Shown: positions 8,101-16,937, numbered from the stretch's first letter. The stretch: 64,000 nucleotides of DNA from Pseudoclavibacter sp. RFBB5 (GCF_002931555.1 NZ_PSTZ01000004.1:1-64000), one strand, 5' to 3'. The notes: a model not told the origin generated them from the letters alone. Numbers and translations: made by a program.

Positions 8101-8352
8101 GTTACTTTCTTCCTGCCCGGTTGAGGAGGGATCCTTGGAGGGGGTTGGCCATCCCGGGCTCGGCATGATTCCTGCCCCCTGTCGTTGATGATCTGGGGGG
8201 GTGTTGTCACCGAGCCTGGTTTGGCGGCTTGTGATCGCTGATAGGGACAGGGCCCGGCGTGATGCCGAGTGTCGTTCGTAACGTGGATGTCGAGACTCGC
8301 CGCCGCTTGGTTCGGCCAACACTGCAACCGAGTTCGAAAAGGGGAAGGGCTG
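8101..8352 (+). ncRNA. Candidate bridge RNA region of the IS110 element
   Basis: In IS110-group elements the non-coding stretch between the left end and the recombinase gene encodes a bridge RNA that pairs with donor and target DNA. Here about 250 non-coding bases precede the transposase start, with several GC-rich hairpin-forming stretches. The motif GCTTG-N9-ATAGGGACA (8227-8249) matches the element's right end at 9556-9577, as expected if it is part of a donor-pairing loop. No structure calculation was made. Confidence 0.35.
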
Positions 8353-9561
8353 ATGGAAACAAGCATCATCGGGCACGACAGCGTCGACGTGTTCATCGGT
8401 GTCGATGTCGGCAAAGGCGAGCATCACGCCGTCGCGATCGACCGCGCCGGGAAGCGCCTGTTCGACAAAGCGCTACCCAACGACGAGGGCAAGCTGCGCG
8501 CGCTCATCGACGGTTTGAAGGACCACGGGACGCTGCTGTTCGTGGTCGATCAGCCCGCGACGATTGGGGCGCTGCCGATCGTGGTCGCGCAGGACGCGAG
8601 CGTCCTCGTCGGCTACTTGCCGGGGCTCGCGATGCGCCGCATCGCGGACCTTCACGCGGGGGAAGCGAAAACGGACGCGAGAGACGCGGCGATCATCGCG
8701 GAGGCTGCGCGTTCGCTTCCGCACGCCCTCCGGTCGATTCAGCTCGCGGACGAGCACGTCGCGGAACTGAGCATGCTCTGCGGGTTCGATGACGATCTCG
8801 CGGGGCAGGTGACCGCGACGAGCAACCGCATCCGGGGCCTGCTCACGCAGATCCATCCAGCACTCGAGCGAGTGCTTGGCCCGCACCTCGATCACCCCGC
8901 GGTCGTTGATCTCCTGCAACGTCATCCCGCTCCATCCGATCTCGCGAAGCTCGGCCCGACACGTCTCGGCAACCGGCTCGTGAAGCTCGCGCCGCGCATG
9001 GGCAAGCGCCTCGCGGGAGAGATCATGCAGGCGCTCTCCGAGCAGACGGTCGTGGTCGTCGGCACGAACGCCGCGAGCGTCGTCCTGCCGCGCCTCGCGA
9101 AGCAACTCGAGGACCTCCGCACGCAGCGCGCGGAGATCGCGATCGAGGTTGAGCGGCTCGTTGACGCGCACCCTCTTCAGCCGGTCCTGACGAGCATGCC
9201 GGGAGTCGGCGTCAGGACCGCAGCGAGGCTCCTCACCGAGGTCGCCGGGAAGTCGTTCGCGTCAGCCGGTCACCTCGCGTCTTACGCCGGGCTCGCGCCC
9301 GTGACGAGACGCTCGGGGTCCTCGATCCGGGGCGAGCACGCTTCCCGGCGCGGGAACAAGATCCTGAAACGGGCCCTGTTCCTGTCAGCCTTCGCAGCAC
9401 TTCGGGACCCGGTTTCGAGGTCGTACTACGACCGGAAGCGCGCGCAGGGCAAGCGCGACAACCAAGCCCTCATTGCGCTTGCTCGGCGACGCTGCGACGT
9501 TCTCTACGCCATGCTCCGAGACGGCACCATCTACCAACCACCCCTAGCCCTTGCCGCTTGA
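8353..9561 (+). CDS. IS110-family transposase (DEDD)
   Basis: The ATG at 8353 follows GGGGAAGGGCTG. The 402-aa product has the two IS110 domains. The N-terminal DEDD RuvC-like domain begins with FIGVDVGKGEHHAVAID (Asp near residue 16) and contains KTDARDAAIIAEAARS around 111-126. The C-terminal Transposase_20 domain has LTSMPGVGVRTAARLLTEVAG and the serine-containing LASYAGLAPVTRRSGSS around 310-335, followed by RRGNKILKRALFLSAFAAL. Length and both motifs are intact, so the element may still be active. It acts as an RNA-guided recombinase in characterised relatives. It interrupts nothing obvious, lying between the GH114 gene and an older IS481 remnant. Confidence 0.93.
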   Translation: METSIIGHDSVDVFIGVDVGKGEHHAVAIDRAGKRLFDKALPNDEGKLRALIDGLKDHGTLLFVVDQPATIGALPIVVAQDASVLVGYLPGLAMRRIADLHAGEAKTDARDAAIIAEAARSLPHALRSIQLADEHVAELSMLCGFDDDLAGQVTATSNRIRGLLTQIHPALERVLGPHLDHPAVVDLLQRHPAPSDLAKLGPTRLGNRLVKLAPRMGKRLAGEIMQALSEQTVVVVGTNAASVVLPRLAKQLEDLRTQRAEIAIEVERLVDAHPLQPVLTSMPGVGVRTAARLLTEVAGKSFASAGHLASYAGLAPVTRRSGSSIRGEHASRRGNKILKRALFLSAFAALRDPVSRSYYDRKRAQGKRDNQALIALARRRCDVLYAMLRDGTIYQPPLALAA

Positions 9562-9699
9562 CAAGACCATAGGGACACCCCCCCCCGCGGAGCAAAGGCT
9601 CGCAGGGGCAGTGTTCTCCACGCTCCAAACCGCACATTCCCGCTCCGAACGACGAGGGCTGCGGCACGGACGCTCTCGTCCTCGTCGCCGCGGCCGCTG

Positions 9700-10253
9700 C
9701 GCCGCTCGCCTCGGCATTGATGTCAGTCGATATCAACGTCGACGCCTTCTAGATGTATTGACCTGGGAAGTGTGATCGTGTGATCCGGAAGCGTCACCAT
9801 GGCGTTGGATACGCTCACTTGCATCGCGCCGCCGATAACTACTCTAAGCTCGCGTACTCGGAGATCCTCAAGAACGAGCACAAGGAAACCGAGGCCAGTT
9901 TCTGGACACGCGCTCGGGCCTACTTCGCTAGCCTCGGGATCACGGTCACCGAGGTTATCTCGGACAACGGATCTTGTTGCCGATCCCACGCTTTTCGAGA
10001 CGCCCGCCAAGCCACGGACATCAAACACCGCCGGACTCTCGCCTACCCACCTCAAACGTACGGCAAAGCCGAGCGCTTCAACCGAACCCTCGCCACCGAA
10101 CGGGCCTACGCGCACACCTATGCCAGCGATGAAGCCAGGGCCGCGACCTACTACACCTGGTTCCATCACCACAATCACCGCAGACCCCGCACCGGAATCG
10201 GCGGCCAACCACCCTCGGACCGCGTTCACAACCTCACAGGTCACCACTTCTAG
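9700..10253 (+). pseudogene. IS481-family transposase remnant
   Basis: The open part (9780-10253, 157 aa) is the C-terminal two thirds of an IS481/IS3-like rve integrase domain: GYAHLHRAADNYSKLAYSEI, ISDNGS (second catalytic Asp) and GKAERFNRTLATE (catalytic Glu), ending in GIGGQPPSDRVHNLTG, the usual C-terminus. The N-terminal helix-turn-helix and the sequence around the first catalytic Asp are missing; scraps such as SVDINVD near 9720 may be what is left. Substitutions (CCRS for CYRS, extra residues before IKHRRT) also suggest decay. It is inactive. It is probably older than the adjacent IS110 element. Confidence 0.8.
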
Positions 10254-10256
10254 CGC

Positions 10257-10608
10257 CTCCGCAACTGCGGCGCGCAGAGTCTGAGCTGACCGGGGTTTCT
10301 CTTGGCGGCGGATCCCCCGAAATCACATCGCCGTCGGTCCGCAGATCCTCTTTACCGGCAGCGGCGTGTTGCCTCTCCCGGACTCGTCCGCTTCACTGGA
10401 CCGGCGAGTGCGGACAAAGAGCGCCTTGGGAACGTATTTCAGTAGCTAACGTCAACTCGCAGCAGATCCTCTGCACGGCGAGCTGACCCGCTTGGACGGT
10501 CCCCGCCTTGCTCCGGCGGAGCCGTCGCGGCCGGCGCCTGCCAACGCGAATGCTCCGCGCATCCAACAGGATGAGCGGGGCATTCAGGCGCAGAGCGGCG
10601 AGGACGCG
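10257..10608. other. Intergenic region without recognisable gene
   Basis: Nothing codes convincingly here. GCAGATCCTCT occurs twice in the same orientation (10341-10351 and 10462-10472). The stretch follows the IS481 remnant and may include its degraded end. It lies downstream of the minus-strand LCP gene. Confidence 0.4.
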
Positions 10609-11718
10609 CTAGCGTCCCGTCGGCTGGTACTCGCTGACTGTGTCGGCCGCGAGGTGCTGCTTGAGGTCGGCGATGCTCACCGTGTCCAGGAAGACGACGG
10701 ACTGGTCACCGACCATGCCGGTGCCGTTCGTCGGCAGGGTGAAGCTCCGAACGTTGCTGCCGCGGATGTCGCGCATCGAGAAGCCCAGGTTCGCCATCGT
10801 GGTCAGATCGAGGGAGTCGCTGACGCCGACGTAGGGCGTGAACTGCGTGATGATGTTGTTGATCTTGCCCGGATCCGTAAGCGTCTCAGCGCTGAGCATC
10901 TTGTCGAGCACCGCCTTCAGCCATGCCTGCTGGTTGCGCACGCGCTGGTAGTCGCCGTCGGTGAAGGCGTAACGCTCTCGTACGAAGGCCAGCGCTTCCT
11001 CGCCCGTCAGGGTGATGGGACCAGCTTCGAACGTCTTGCCCTTCATGTGCGAGGAGTTGAACGCGACGTCGTTATTGATTGTGACGCCGCCGAGTGTGTC
11101 GGTAATGCCGGCAAAGCCGTCGAAGTCGACGACGGCGACGTGGTTGATGCGCTGCCCGAGCAGCCCCTCGACGGTCTGAACGACGAGCGGAACGCCGCCG
11201 AACGAGAGCGCGGCGTTGATCTTGGCCTCACCGTGGCCGGGGATCGCGAGCCAGCTGTCGCGCATGATCGACATGATCTGGACGTCGCTGCGGTCAGCGG
11301 GGATGTGCACGAGCATCATCGTGTCGCTGCGGCTGCCGAGGTCCGTCATGATCGAGGGGCTGCCGGGAGCGCGCGAGTCGCTGCCGAGGAGCAGGATGTT
11401 GACCGGGGAACCGGCCGTCGTCTCGATCTGGGCCGGCCGGCCGGCCTCGTCCGGGAAGACGTCCTCGATCTTCTCGATGCCGTCGAACGTGCTCTTCACG
11501 TTCCACCAGATGATGCCCGCCGTTGCGACTGCAACGACCAGCACACCGACGAGCGTCCACAGCAGGATCTTCGGGCCGCGACGCTTCTTCTTCCCGTCCT
11601 CGCGCGCACCCCTGCGGGTGCCGTCCGAGCTGCCGGCTGCGTCGTGCTCGAAGAGATCTGAGAGGGCGTCGTCGTCGCTTCGGGGGCGCGACGAAGCCTG
11701 GCCTGGGGTCTGCTCCAT
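10609..11718 (-). CDS. LytR-CpsA-Psr (LCP) family protein
   Basis: LCP enzymes transfer undecaprenyl-linked glycopolymers to peptidoglycan outside the membrane. The product is 369 aa from the chosen ATG at 11718: a charged cytoplasmic N-terminus, one membrane segment at about 49-71 (PKILLWTLVGVLVVAVATAG), then the LCP domain. Conserved blocks are NILLLGSDSR, SRSDTMMLVHIPADRSDVQIMSIMRDSW (phosphate-binding Arg/Asp residues), INHVAVVDFDGF and LTGEEALAFVRERY. The frame stays open to 11787; I preferred 11718 because a -10-like CATACT lies just upstream, which would make the message leaderless, but this is uncertain. It is divergent from the glycosylphosphotransferase gene, its likely functional partner. 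Confidence 0.92.
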   Translation of the reverse strand: MEQTPGQASSRPRSDDDALSDLFEHDAAGSSDGTRRGAREDGKKKRRGPKILLWTLVGVLVVAVATAGIIWWNVKSTFDGIEKIEDVFPDEAGRPAQIETTAGSPVNILLLGSDSRAPGSPSIMTDLGSRSDTMMLVHIPADRSDVQIMSIMRDSWLAIPGHGEAKINAALSFGGVPLVVQTVEGLLGQRINHVAVVDFDGFAGITDTLGGVTINNDVAFNSSHMKGKTFEAGPITLTGEEALAFVRERYAFTDGDYQRVRNQQAWLKAVLDKMLSAETLTDPGKINNIITQFTPYVGVSDSLDLTTMANLGFSMRDIRGSNVRSFTLPTNGTGMVGDQSVVFLDTVSIADLKQHLAADTVSEYQPTGR

Positions 11719-12044
11719 GCAGGCGAGTATGACACGGGCAACGTTTCGAGCACGATTCAGGCCAGCGGGCCTCAGTGAGCGTCGCATTTCGATTCATCTG
11801 CGACGTGAATGCACACCGAACATGTTTCGGCCAGGAAAACACGCCCACGATGCGCAAAAAAGACCGGGGTAACCCTTTCGTTATGCGTGAACGTTGGGAT
11901 AGTCTCAGTTGGCACCCAGGATCTCTATGACGAGCCACAGGCCCGAACAGAGCGCGGCCAGTGGCGGCGGAGACCCGAAGCGCATAGCCGTTGCCCCCAA
12001 GCGGTGTGCGCACCAAGAAGTACTCATCTCTTATTGGAGCACAC

Positions 12045-13658
12045 GTGACGCCTCCCTCCTCAGGGCCCGCTACCGCGCAGATCCCGGTCGTGACGACCGA
12101 CGACACTCGCGACAGCGCTTCACTGCCCTCGGTCGAGCCGCACTTCGCGCAGACTGCCGCGGAGCCGAACGCCCGCGTGCAGCGCACGCTCAAGCGCCGC
12201 GCCAACTGGCGTCGGGGCTACGCACGCCTGCTGGTCGTCACCGACCTCGCGGTCCTCGCCGTGGTCATGCTGGGCGCTCAGCTCGTCTGGCTCGGCGGCG
12301 GCAACGCGGCCGTTCCCGCTGGCGGCAACGCCATCATCGACATCGATGTCTCCTACTGGCTCGTGTCCGCCGTCATCGTCGCTGGCTGGGCTTGGATGCT
12401 CTCCCTCTTCGATACCCGCGACTACCGCATCCTCGGCTCCGGCTTCGAGGAGTACCGGGGTGTCTTCAACGCGTCGCTCATGCTCGCGGGGATCGTGTCG
12501 ATCTTCGCGTACCTCACCGCATTCGAACTCGCCCGCGGATACGTGCTCATCGCGTTCCCGGTCGGCACGGTCGCGCTCGTACTCTCGCGCTGGATCGGCC
12601 GCCAGTGGCTCGTCCGTCAGCGCAAGGGCGGCAACCTGCAGGCTCGCGTGCTGCTCGTCGGCTCGCGCTACTCGGTGCTCGACCTCAACCGAGACCTGTC
12701 GCGTCGTGAGGCTGCCGGCTACAGCGTCGTGGGCGCCTGCCTCATCGACGGCAAGAGCGGTGAGCTCGACCCGAACGCTCCTGACTTCCTTCCCGGCACC
12801 GACGTGCCAGTCGGTGGAAACCCGGAAGACCTCGCGGGGTCGCTTGACGCCATCGGCGCCGACACCGTGGTCATCGCCGGCAACGACGTCACCTCGACGC
12901 AGTGGCTGCGCGAGGTGGGCTGGGACCTGCACCCGGACCGCCACTTCCTCATCGTCGCCCCGGGCCTGCTCGACGTCGGCGGCCCCCGCATCGTCACGCG
13001 CCCGGTCGCGGGCCTCCCGCTGCTCCACGTCGACTCCCCGAAGTTCACGCGCATGGGCCTCCTGCTCAAGCGTGCCTTCGACGTCCTCGTGTCTGGTCTT
13101 CTCATCCTCGTCCTCTCGCCGCTGCTCATCGGAACGGCGATCGCGGTTGCCGTCACGTCGCCCGGTGGCGTCTTCTTCAAGCAGGAGCGTGTCGGCTACA
13201 GCGGCCAGCGCTTCACGATGTGGAAGTTCCGCAGCATGCGCGCCGACGCCGAAGAGGTGCTCAAGAAGCTGCAGAGCGAGCGCCGCGACGCGGGCAACGA
13301 CATCCTCTTCAAGATGAAGGACGACCCGCGCATCACCAAGGTCGGCAAGTTCATCCGCCGATACTCCATCGACGAGCTCCCGCAGCTGTTCAACGTCTTC
13401 GGCGGTTCCATGTCGCTCGTCGGTCCCCGCCCGCCGCTGGACCGTGAGGTCAAGCAGTACGAGGACCACGTGCACCGTCGCTTCATGGTGAAGCCGGGCA
13501 TCACGGGTCTGTGGCAGGTCAGCGGACGCTCGAACCTCACGTGGGAAGAGACCGTGCGCCTCGACCTCTACTACGTCGAGAACTGGTCGATGGCCGGCGA
13601 CTTCGTCATCCTCTTCCGCACGGCCCGCGCGGTCGTCGCGAGCGAGGGCGCCTACTAG
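12045..13658 (+). CDS. Polyprenyl-phosphate glycosylphosphotransferase (exopolysaccharide priming enzyme)
   Basis: This 537-aa membrane enzyme transfers a sugar-1-phosphate from a nucleotide sugar to undecaprenyl phosphate, the first step of exopolysaccharide or wall-glycopolymer synthesis. The start is the GTG at 12045, preceded by TTGGAGCACAC. Four to five N-terminal membrane helices (about 60-185) and a CoA-binding/Rossmann-like cytoplasmic part (about 200-330) precede the bacterial sugar transferase domain: LLKRAFDVLVSGLLILVL, FFKQERVGYSGQRFTMWKFRSM, DPRITKVGKFIRRYSIDELPQ, SLVGPRPPLDREV and KPGITGLWQVSGRSNL. All core motifs are present. No glycosyltransferases follow, so it is a detached priming gene. 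Confidence 0.93.
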   Translation: MTPPSSGPATAQIPVVTTDDTRDSASLPSVEPHFAQTAAEPNARVQRTLKRRANWRRGYARLLVVTDLAVLAVVMLGAQLVWLGGGNAAVPAGGNAIIDIDVSYWLVSAVIVAGWAWMLSLFDTRDYRILGSGFEEYRGVFNASLMLAGIVSIFAYLTAFELARGYVLIAFPVGTVALVLSRWIGRQWLVRQRKGGNLQARVLLVGSRYSVLDLNRDLSRREAAGYSVVGACLIDGKSGELDPNAPDFLPGTDVPVGGNPEDLAGSLDAIGADTVVIAGNDVTSTQWLREVGWDLHPDRHFLIVAPGLLDVGGPRIVTRPVAGLPLLHVDSPKFTRMGLLLKRAFDVLVSGLLILVLSPLLIGTAIAVAVTSPGGVFFKQERVGYSGQRFTMWKFRSMRADAEEVLKKLQSERRDAGNDILFKMKDDPRITKVGKFIRRYSIDELPQLFNVFGGSMSLVGPRPPLDREVKQYEDHVHRRFMVKPGITGLWQVSGRSNLTWEETVRLDLYYVENWSMAGDFVILFRTARAVVASEGAY

Positions 13659-13680
13659 GGGTTCTCCCGAAGCTGCCTGG

Positions 13681-13715
13681 AGCGGCGGTGGTCCACGACG
13701 TGGATCGCCGCCGCT
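13681..13715 (+). terminator. Hairpin terminator after the glycosylphosphotransferase
   Basis: AGCGGCGGTGGTCCAC (13681-13696) pairs with GTGGATCGCCGCCGCT (13700-13715) apart from small internal mismatches, and is followed by TTG. Confidence 0.7.
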
Positions 13716-13774
13716 TTGCTCGTGTATGGCCGTGACGCGTTCCGAGCATCCCGGCTGAACAGTAGGCTGGCGGG

Positions 13775-14119
13775 ATGGACCAGGGGACAGGCGAGCGGCT
13801 TGGAGTGAGCGGCGAGCTCTTCGACGCCGTCGTCGCCACGGTCGAGTCGCTTGCGCTGGTCAGGGACGACGAGAGCGGTGATGTCACCGTCCTGTCGCTG
13901 ACGGATATCGACTGCAAGCCGCTCTTGCTGAGCGGCACCGCGGCGGTCATCTGGGACGAGCTCGGCGGACAGCGTTCGCTGCGCCTCATCGTGCGTGAGC
14001 TCGCCGACGACTACGAGTTGGACGAGCAGGTCATCGGGGAGCAGGTGCTGACATTCGTGGCGCAGCTGCTCGATGCGCGCCTGCTGCAGCAGCGGAACGC
14101 CCAGACGGCCGCTGACTGA
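13775..14119 (+). CDS. PqqD-like peptide-recognition protein
   Basis: The 114-aa product matches the PqqD/RiPP-recognition fold: the motif LSGTAAVIWDELGG (about 49-62), then RLIVRELADDYELDEQVIGEQVLTFVAQLLDARLL (about 70-104). PqqD-like proteins bind leader peptides of ribosomally made peptides or act as B1 proteins in lasso-peptide clusters. The gene looks leaderless: TAGGCT (13763-13768) lies six bases before the ATG. It faces a frameshifted nucleotidyltransferase gene, and an HPr-kinase-like and a signal-peptidase gene follow. No B2 protease, cyclase or clear precursor peptide is visible, so a peptide partner is unknown. Stand-alone PqqD proteins also occur in polysaccharide loci. Confidence 0.8.
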   Translation: MDQGTGERLGVSGELFDAVVATVESLALVRDDESGDVTVLSLTDIDCKPLLLSGTAAVIWDELGGQRSLRLIVRELADDYELDEQVIGEQVLTFVAQLLDARLLQQRNAQTAAD

Positions 14120-14146
14120 GCCTGAGGCGGAACGTCAGCGCTCGTC

Positions 14147-15212
14147 TCAGCGCTCGTCGAAGGCGCGCAGGTCGCGGCGAGCCTGCACGATGCCGTGGAG
14201 CGCTCGGCTCACACGCCTCCACCAGGCTTGCCGGAGGCTGATGGCAGCGTTGCGGAGGTCGGGGTCGATCGCCTCGAGGTCTGCGCGTGCGGGGAAGAAT
14301 GCGCGCGCGGCGATGCCGGGCTTCTCGAGCAGCGGCGCGCGCTGCAGCTTGAGCATCCACCCCGTCATCGCGTGCTCGGCCTTCGCGTTGAGACGCCAGA
14401 GTCGCAGGGGCTCGCTCGCCGCTGAGTTCGGCACGAGCGGCACGTCGTGCCCGGATCGATGAGGAAGCGGCGCGCGGTCTGCGTGGAGTCGGTGCCGACC
14501 GCGTCCTGGAGGATCTGCTCGGAGAGCGAGGCTGTTGTGCGCGCCCCGGCGATGTACTCGGAGTCGGTGCCCTGCATTCGCTTGAGGGCCTCGACGAGTT
14601 CCGTGTACTCCGTCATCTGTCGAGAGTCGTCTGAGACCTGGCCCTCCTCGCGCAGGGAGTGGAGCGCGAGTACAAGGGCGATGCCGGCGATGTCGGGGTG
14701 TCGATGGGGTGTCCGGCGACGTTGACCCGGATGCGGTGCAGCCAAAGCCGGTCGAAGGCGCTCTGCGGGCCGCCGAGGAACCCGGGCCAGTAGTGGTGCA
14801 CGTCGATGTCGTTGGGCCAGGACTCGTGGATGAGGGTGCGCGAGTGCTGCTCGAGGAGCTTCGGGAAGTCGGGCCATGGGCGCGGCGTCCAGCCGTAGAC
14901 GGCGAGCGCCTCGATGACGTCCTTCGCCCGCGTGGGTTCGACGATGATGTCGACGTCGGTGGAGTACCTGCGAGTGCGCAGGCCGAGGTCGGCGGAGATC
15001 GGTCCCTTGATGACGAGCATCCTGATGCCCTGCTCGCGGGCAACATGCTGTGCGAGGGCCGTCGACAGCGCAACTCCATCGCTCACCGAGAAGGCGATGG
15101 TCGCTGCGTCCGAAGACGCTTCAGCTGGTGCCACTGAAGTCCTTACCTGTGAGCTGCGGGCCTGGAGGACTCGCAAGGGTGAGCATATCGAGGTCTGCGA
15201 GCGGATGTGCAC
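14147..15212 (-). pseudogene. Nucleotidyltransferase-family protein, two frameshifts
   Basis: Read on the minus strand, three frames join into one NTP_transf_5-type protein of about 350 aa. Frame A (from 15212) has GIRMLVIKGPISADLGLRTR and YSTDVDIIVEPTRAKDVIEAL, the D-x-D nucleotidyltransferase core, then DIDVHHYWPGFLG. Frame B continues from about 14700 with DIAGIALVLALHSLREEG. Frame C continues from about 14455 with HDVPLVPNSAASEPLRLWRLNAKAEH to the stop at 14147. Each junction is repaired by adding one base, at the CCCC run near 14698 and near 14455. This is either a decayed gene or two sequencing errors. Such proteins occur beside HPr-kinase-like and PqqD-like genes in lasso-peptide and polysaccharide clusters; the reaction here is unknown. 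Confidence 0.75.
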
Positions 15213-15280
15213 TTGATCGCGGGCGGGGGAGCGCTATCCTGGCCCGTTCTGGGGCCGGTCTGCTTGGTACAGTTGCGAGC

Positions 15281-15913
15281 ATGACGAGAACACTGCGCCT
15301 GCATCCCCTTGGCGTAGACGTCGAACTCTGCCTCGACGACAGCATCTCTACGGAGTTCGAGGCTGCTCTGCGTGAGTCGTGGGCCCAAGTGACCGGTCAG
15401 CCCGGGGAGGGCGAGCCGGACGAGACGCATCGTCTTGCGCTCACGCAGCTCGACGAGCCCGAGGTGGGCGATGTGGTCGGCGGTTCCGCTGCCGACCTGG
15501 CGTCGCAGGTCTCGACGACGGTGACGTTGGACGCGATCGAGGAAAACGGTGGCCGTCTCGTGATGATCCACGGGACGGGTGTCGCGCTCGACGATGGTCG
15601 GGCCATCGCGTTCGTGGGTCCGTCCGGCCGCGGCAAGACGACGCTCGCGAAGATGCTCGGGCGCGAGTACGGGTACGTGACCGACGAGACGCTGGCCAAC
15701 GACTTCGACGGCAACGTGCCTCCGTATCGGAAGCCGCTGTCCGTCGCCCTCGACCCGAGCCGGCCGAAGGAACATCTCTCGCCTAGGAAGCGAAGAGTGC
15801 GGCCGTCGTTGGATGCGCGCGAGATGGTGCAGGTCGCTTTGGACGGCCTCATCGACGCGAACCTCGTGGAGCGCGTACAGCCCGTCGTCGTCGGCAACAC
15901 GGACGACAAGTGA
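15281..15913 (+). CDS. HPr-kinase/phosphorylase-like ATPase
   Basis: The 210-aa protein has the P-loop GPSGRGKT at residues 113-120, preceded by LVMIHGTGVALDDGRAIAFV and followed by YGYVTDETLAND, as in the HprK C-terminal kinase domain. The N-terminal 85 residues are variable. It is shorter than true HPr kinase (about 310 aa) and no HPr gene is nearby, so it more likely modifies a peptide, protein or sugar, as the HprK-like kinases of lasso-peptide clusters do. The start ATG at 15281 lies 7 bases after a -10-like TACAGT, which suggests a leaderless message. Its stop overlaps the GTG of the signal-peptidase gene. It is divergent from the nucleotidyltransferase pseudogene. Confidence 0.8.
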   Translation: MTRTLRLHPLGVDVELCLDDSISTEFEAALRESWAQVTGQPGEGEPDETHRLALTQLDEPEVGDVVGGSAADLASQVSTTVTLDAIEENGGRLVMIHGTGVALDDGRAIAFVGPSGRGKTTLAKMLGREYGYVTDETLANDFDGNVPPYRKPLSVALDPSRPKEHLSPRKRRVRPSLDAREMVQVALDGLIDANLVERVQPVVVGNTDDK

Positions 15914-16650
15914 GCGAGAGCCAGGGGGCTGCGACCTCGACAGCACCTCGTCCGCGTCGTTCGCGACTGCGGCGGATCACGTCGCATCCGCTCTTCCACC
16001 TCGTCGCCGCGTTCGTCGTGCTTGCCCTCGTCCAGGCGTTCTTCGTGAAGGTCTACGCGATCCCGTCAGCGTCGATGGACGACACGCTCGCCGTCGGCGA
16101 CCGTATCCTCGTGAACCGTCTCGCGTACCTCGGCGATGCCGAGCCCGTCACGGGTGACATCGTTGTGTTCGCGGCGTCGGACACCTGGGATGAGGCTCCG
16201 CCCGAGCCGCCGAGTGACCCTCTGCGCTTGGCCGCGCGAGTCGTGGGTGAGGTCCTCGGCATCGGACAGGGGTTCTCGCACATCCTCGTGAAGCGCGTGA
16301 TCGCGACCGGCGGGCAGACCATGGCGGCCGACCCCGCAACCGGCGGCATCGTCGTCGACGGAGTCGCGCTCGACGAGAGCTCCTACGTCGACCTCGACTT
16401 CGAGTTCGTGCCGGGCACCCTCGACTGCTCCACATCGCCAGCGTCGCTGCGCTGCTTCGACGAGTTCACGGTGCCAGAGGGGCAGATCGTCGTGCTCGGC
16501 GACAACCGCACCAACTCATCCGACTCACTCGCCGCCTGCCGCGGCGGGGGAGTGGACGCATCCTGCCTGCGCACCGTGCGCGACGACGATGTCGTCGGCG
16601 AGGTCTTCTCGATCGTGTGGCCGATACCGAGGACGGGTGGAGTTCAATAG
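15910..16650 (+). CDS. Type I signal peptidase (S26)
   Basis: This 246-aa membrane serine protease removes signal peptides outside the membrane. The GTG start at 15910 overlaps the preceding stop (GTGA), so it is coupled to the HPr-kinase-like gene. One membrane segment (about 28-48) is followed by the catalytic serine box YAIPSASMDDTL (Ser55), the lysine box ILVKRVIATGG (Lys128) and the late motif VLGDNRTNSSDS. An insert between the serine and lysine boxes (DTWDEAPPEPPSDPLRLAAR) is typical of actinobacterial LepB. Being in a cassette with PqqD/HprK-like genes, it may serve a dedicated substrate rather than be the main housekeeping enzyme; this is inference. Confidence 0.92.
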   Translation: MSESQGAATSTAPRPRRSRLRRITSHPLFHLVAAFVVLALVQAFFVKVYAIPSASMDDTLAVGDRILVNRLAYLGDAEPVTGDIVVFAASDTWDEAPPEPPSDPLRLAARVVGEVLGIGQGFSHILVKRVIATGGQTMAADPATGGIVVDGVALDESSYVDLDFEFVPGTLDCSTSPASLRCFDEFTVPEGQIVVLGDNRTNSSDSLAACRGGGVDASCLRTVRDDDVVGEVFSIVWPIPRTGGVQ

Positions 16651-16937
16651 CGTTGACGCTGGGTCCCAACTCGAATCCGAGGCGAAAGATGGACCAAATC
16701 TCGAATATGAGTGTGTGCTCGTGGCCTGGCGCGCATGATTCTGGGTGGTCAGCATCCCTTACTCCCGCAACTTATCCCTGCCATGCAGGACTGCCGGGAT
16801 GGCCAGCGTCAGATCCTTGCACCTGTGTGCCTGAGCAACAGCAACCTGGAGCTCGAGGCGTGACCTGGAACCCAGTGCGTGCTGGTCCCAAGCGTCGCGT
16901 TCTCTTATGGTGCTGAGGCACAGCACCGGGGGAGTCC
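16651..16937. other. Intergenic region
   Basis: No gene is seen. A hairpin GGTGCTG/CAGCACC (16909-16927) lies immediately upstream of the ribosome-binding-like GGGGGAG of the decayed surface-protein gene. Base composition is lower in GC than the flanking genes. Confidence 0.4.

Larger units (their letters stand above)
8057..9586 (+). mobile_element. IS110-family insertion sequence (boundaries approximate)
   Basis: The element holds one DEDD transposase gene and, as in the family, no terminal inverted repeats. A motif GCTTG-N8/9-ATAGGGACA occurs as a direct pair, upstream of the gene (8227-8249) and overlapping its stop codon (9556-9577). The right copy probably marks the right end, followed by a run of nine C. 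The left end cannot be fixed from sequence alone and is somewhere between the GH114 stop and about 8230. Confidence 0.7.

Noticed and set aside
10492-11661. 389-codon plus-strand frame opposite the LCP gene
   Set aside because: Antisense shadow of a well-supported LCP protein.
14120-14146. Possible RiPP precursor between the PqqD gene and the nucleotidyltransferase remnant
   Set aside because: The gap is only 27 bases, and no leader-core-like small frame with a ribosome binding site was found near by.
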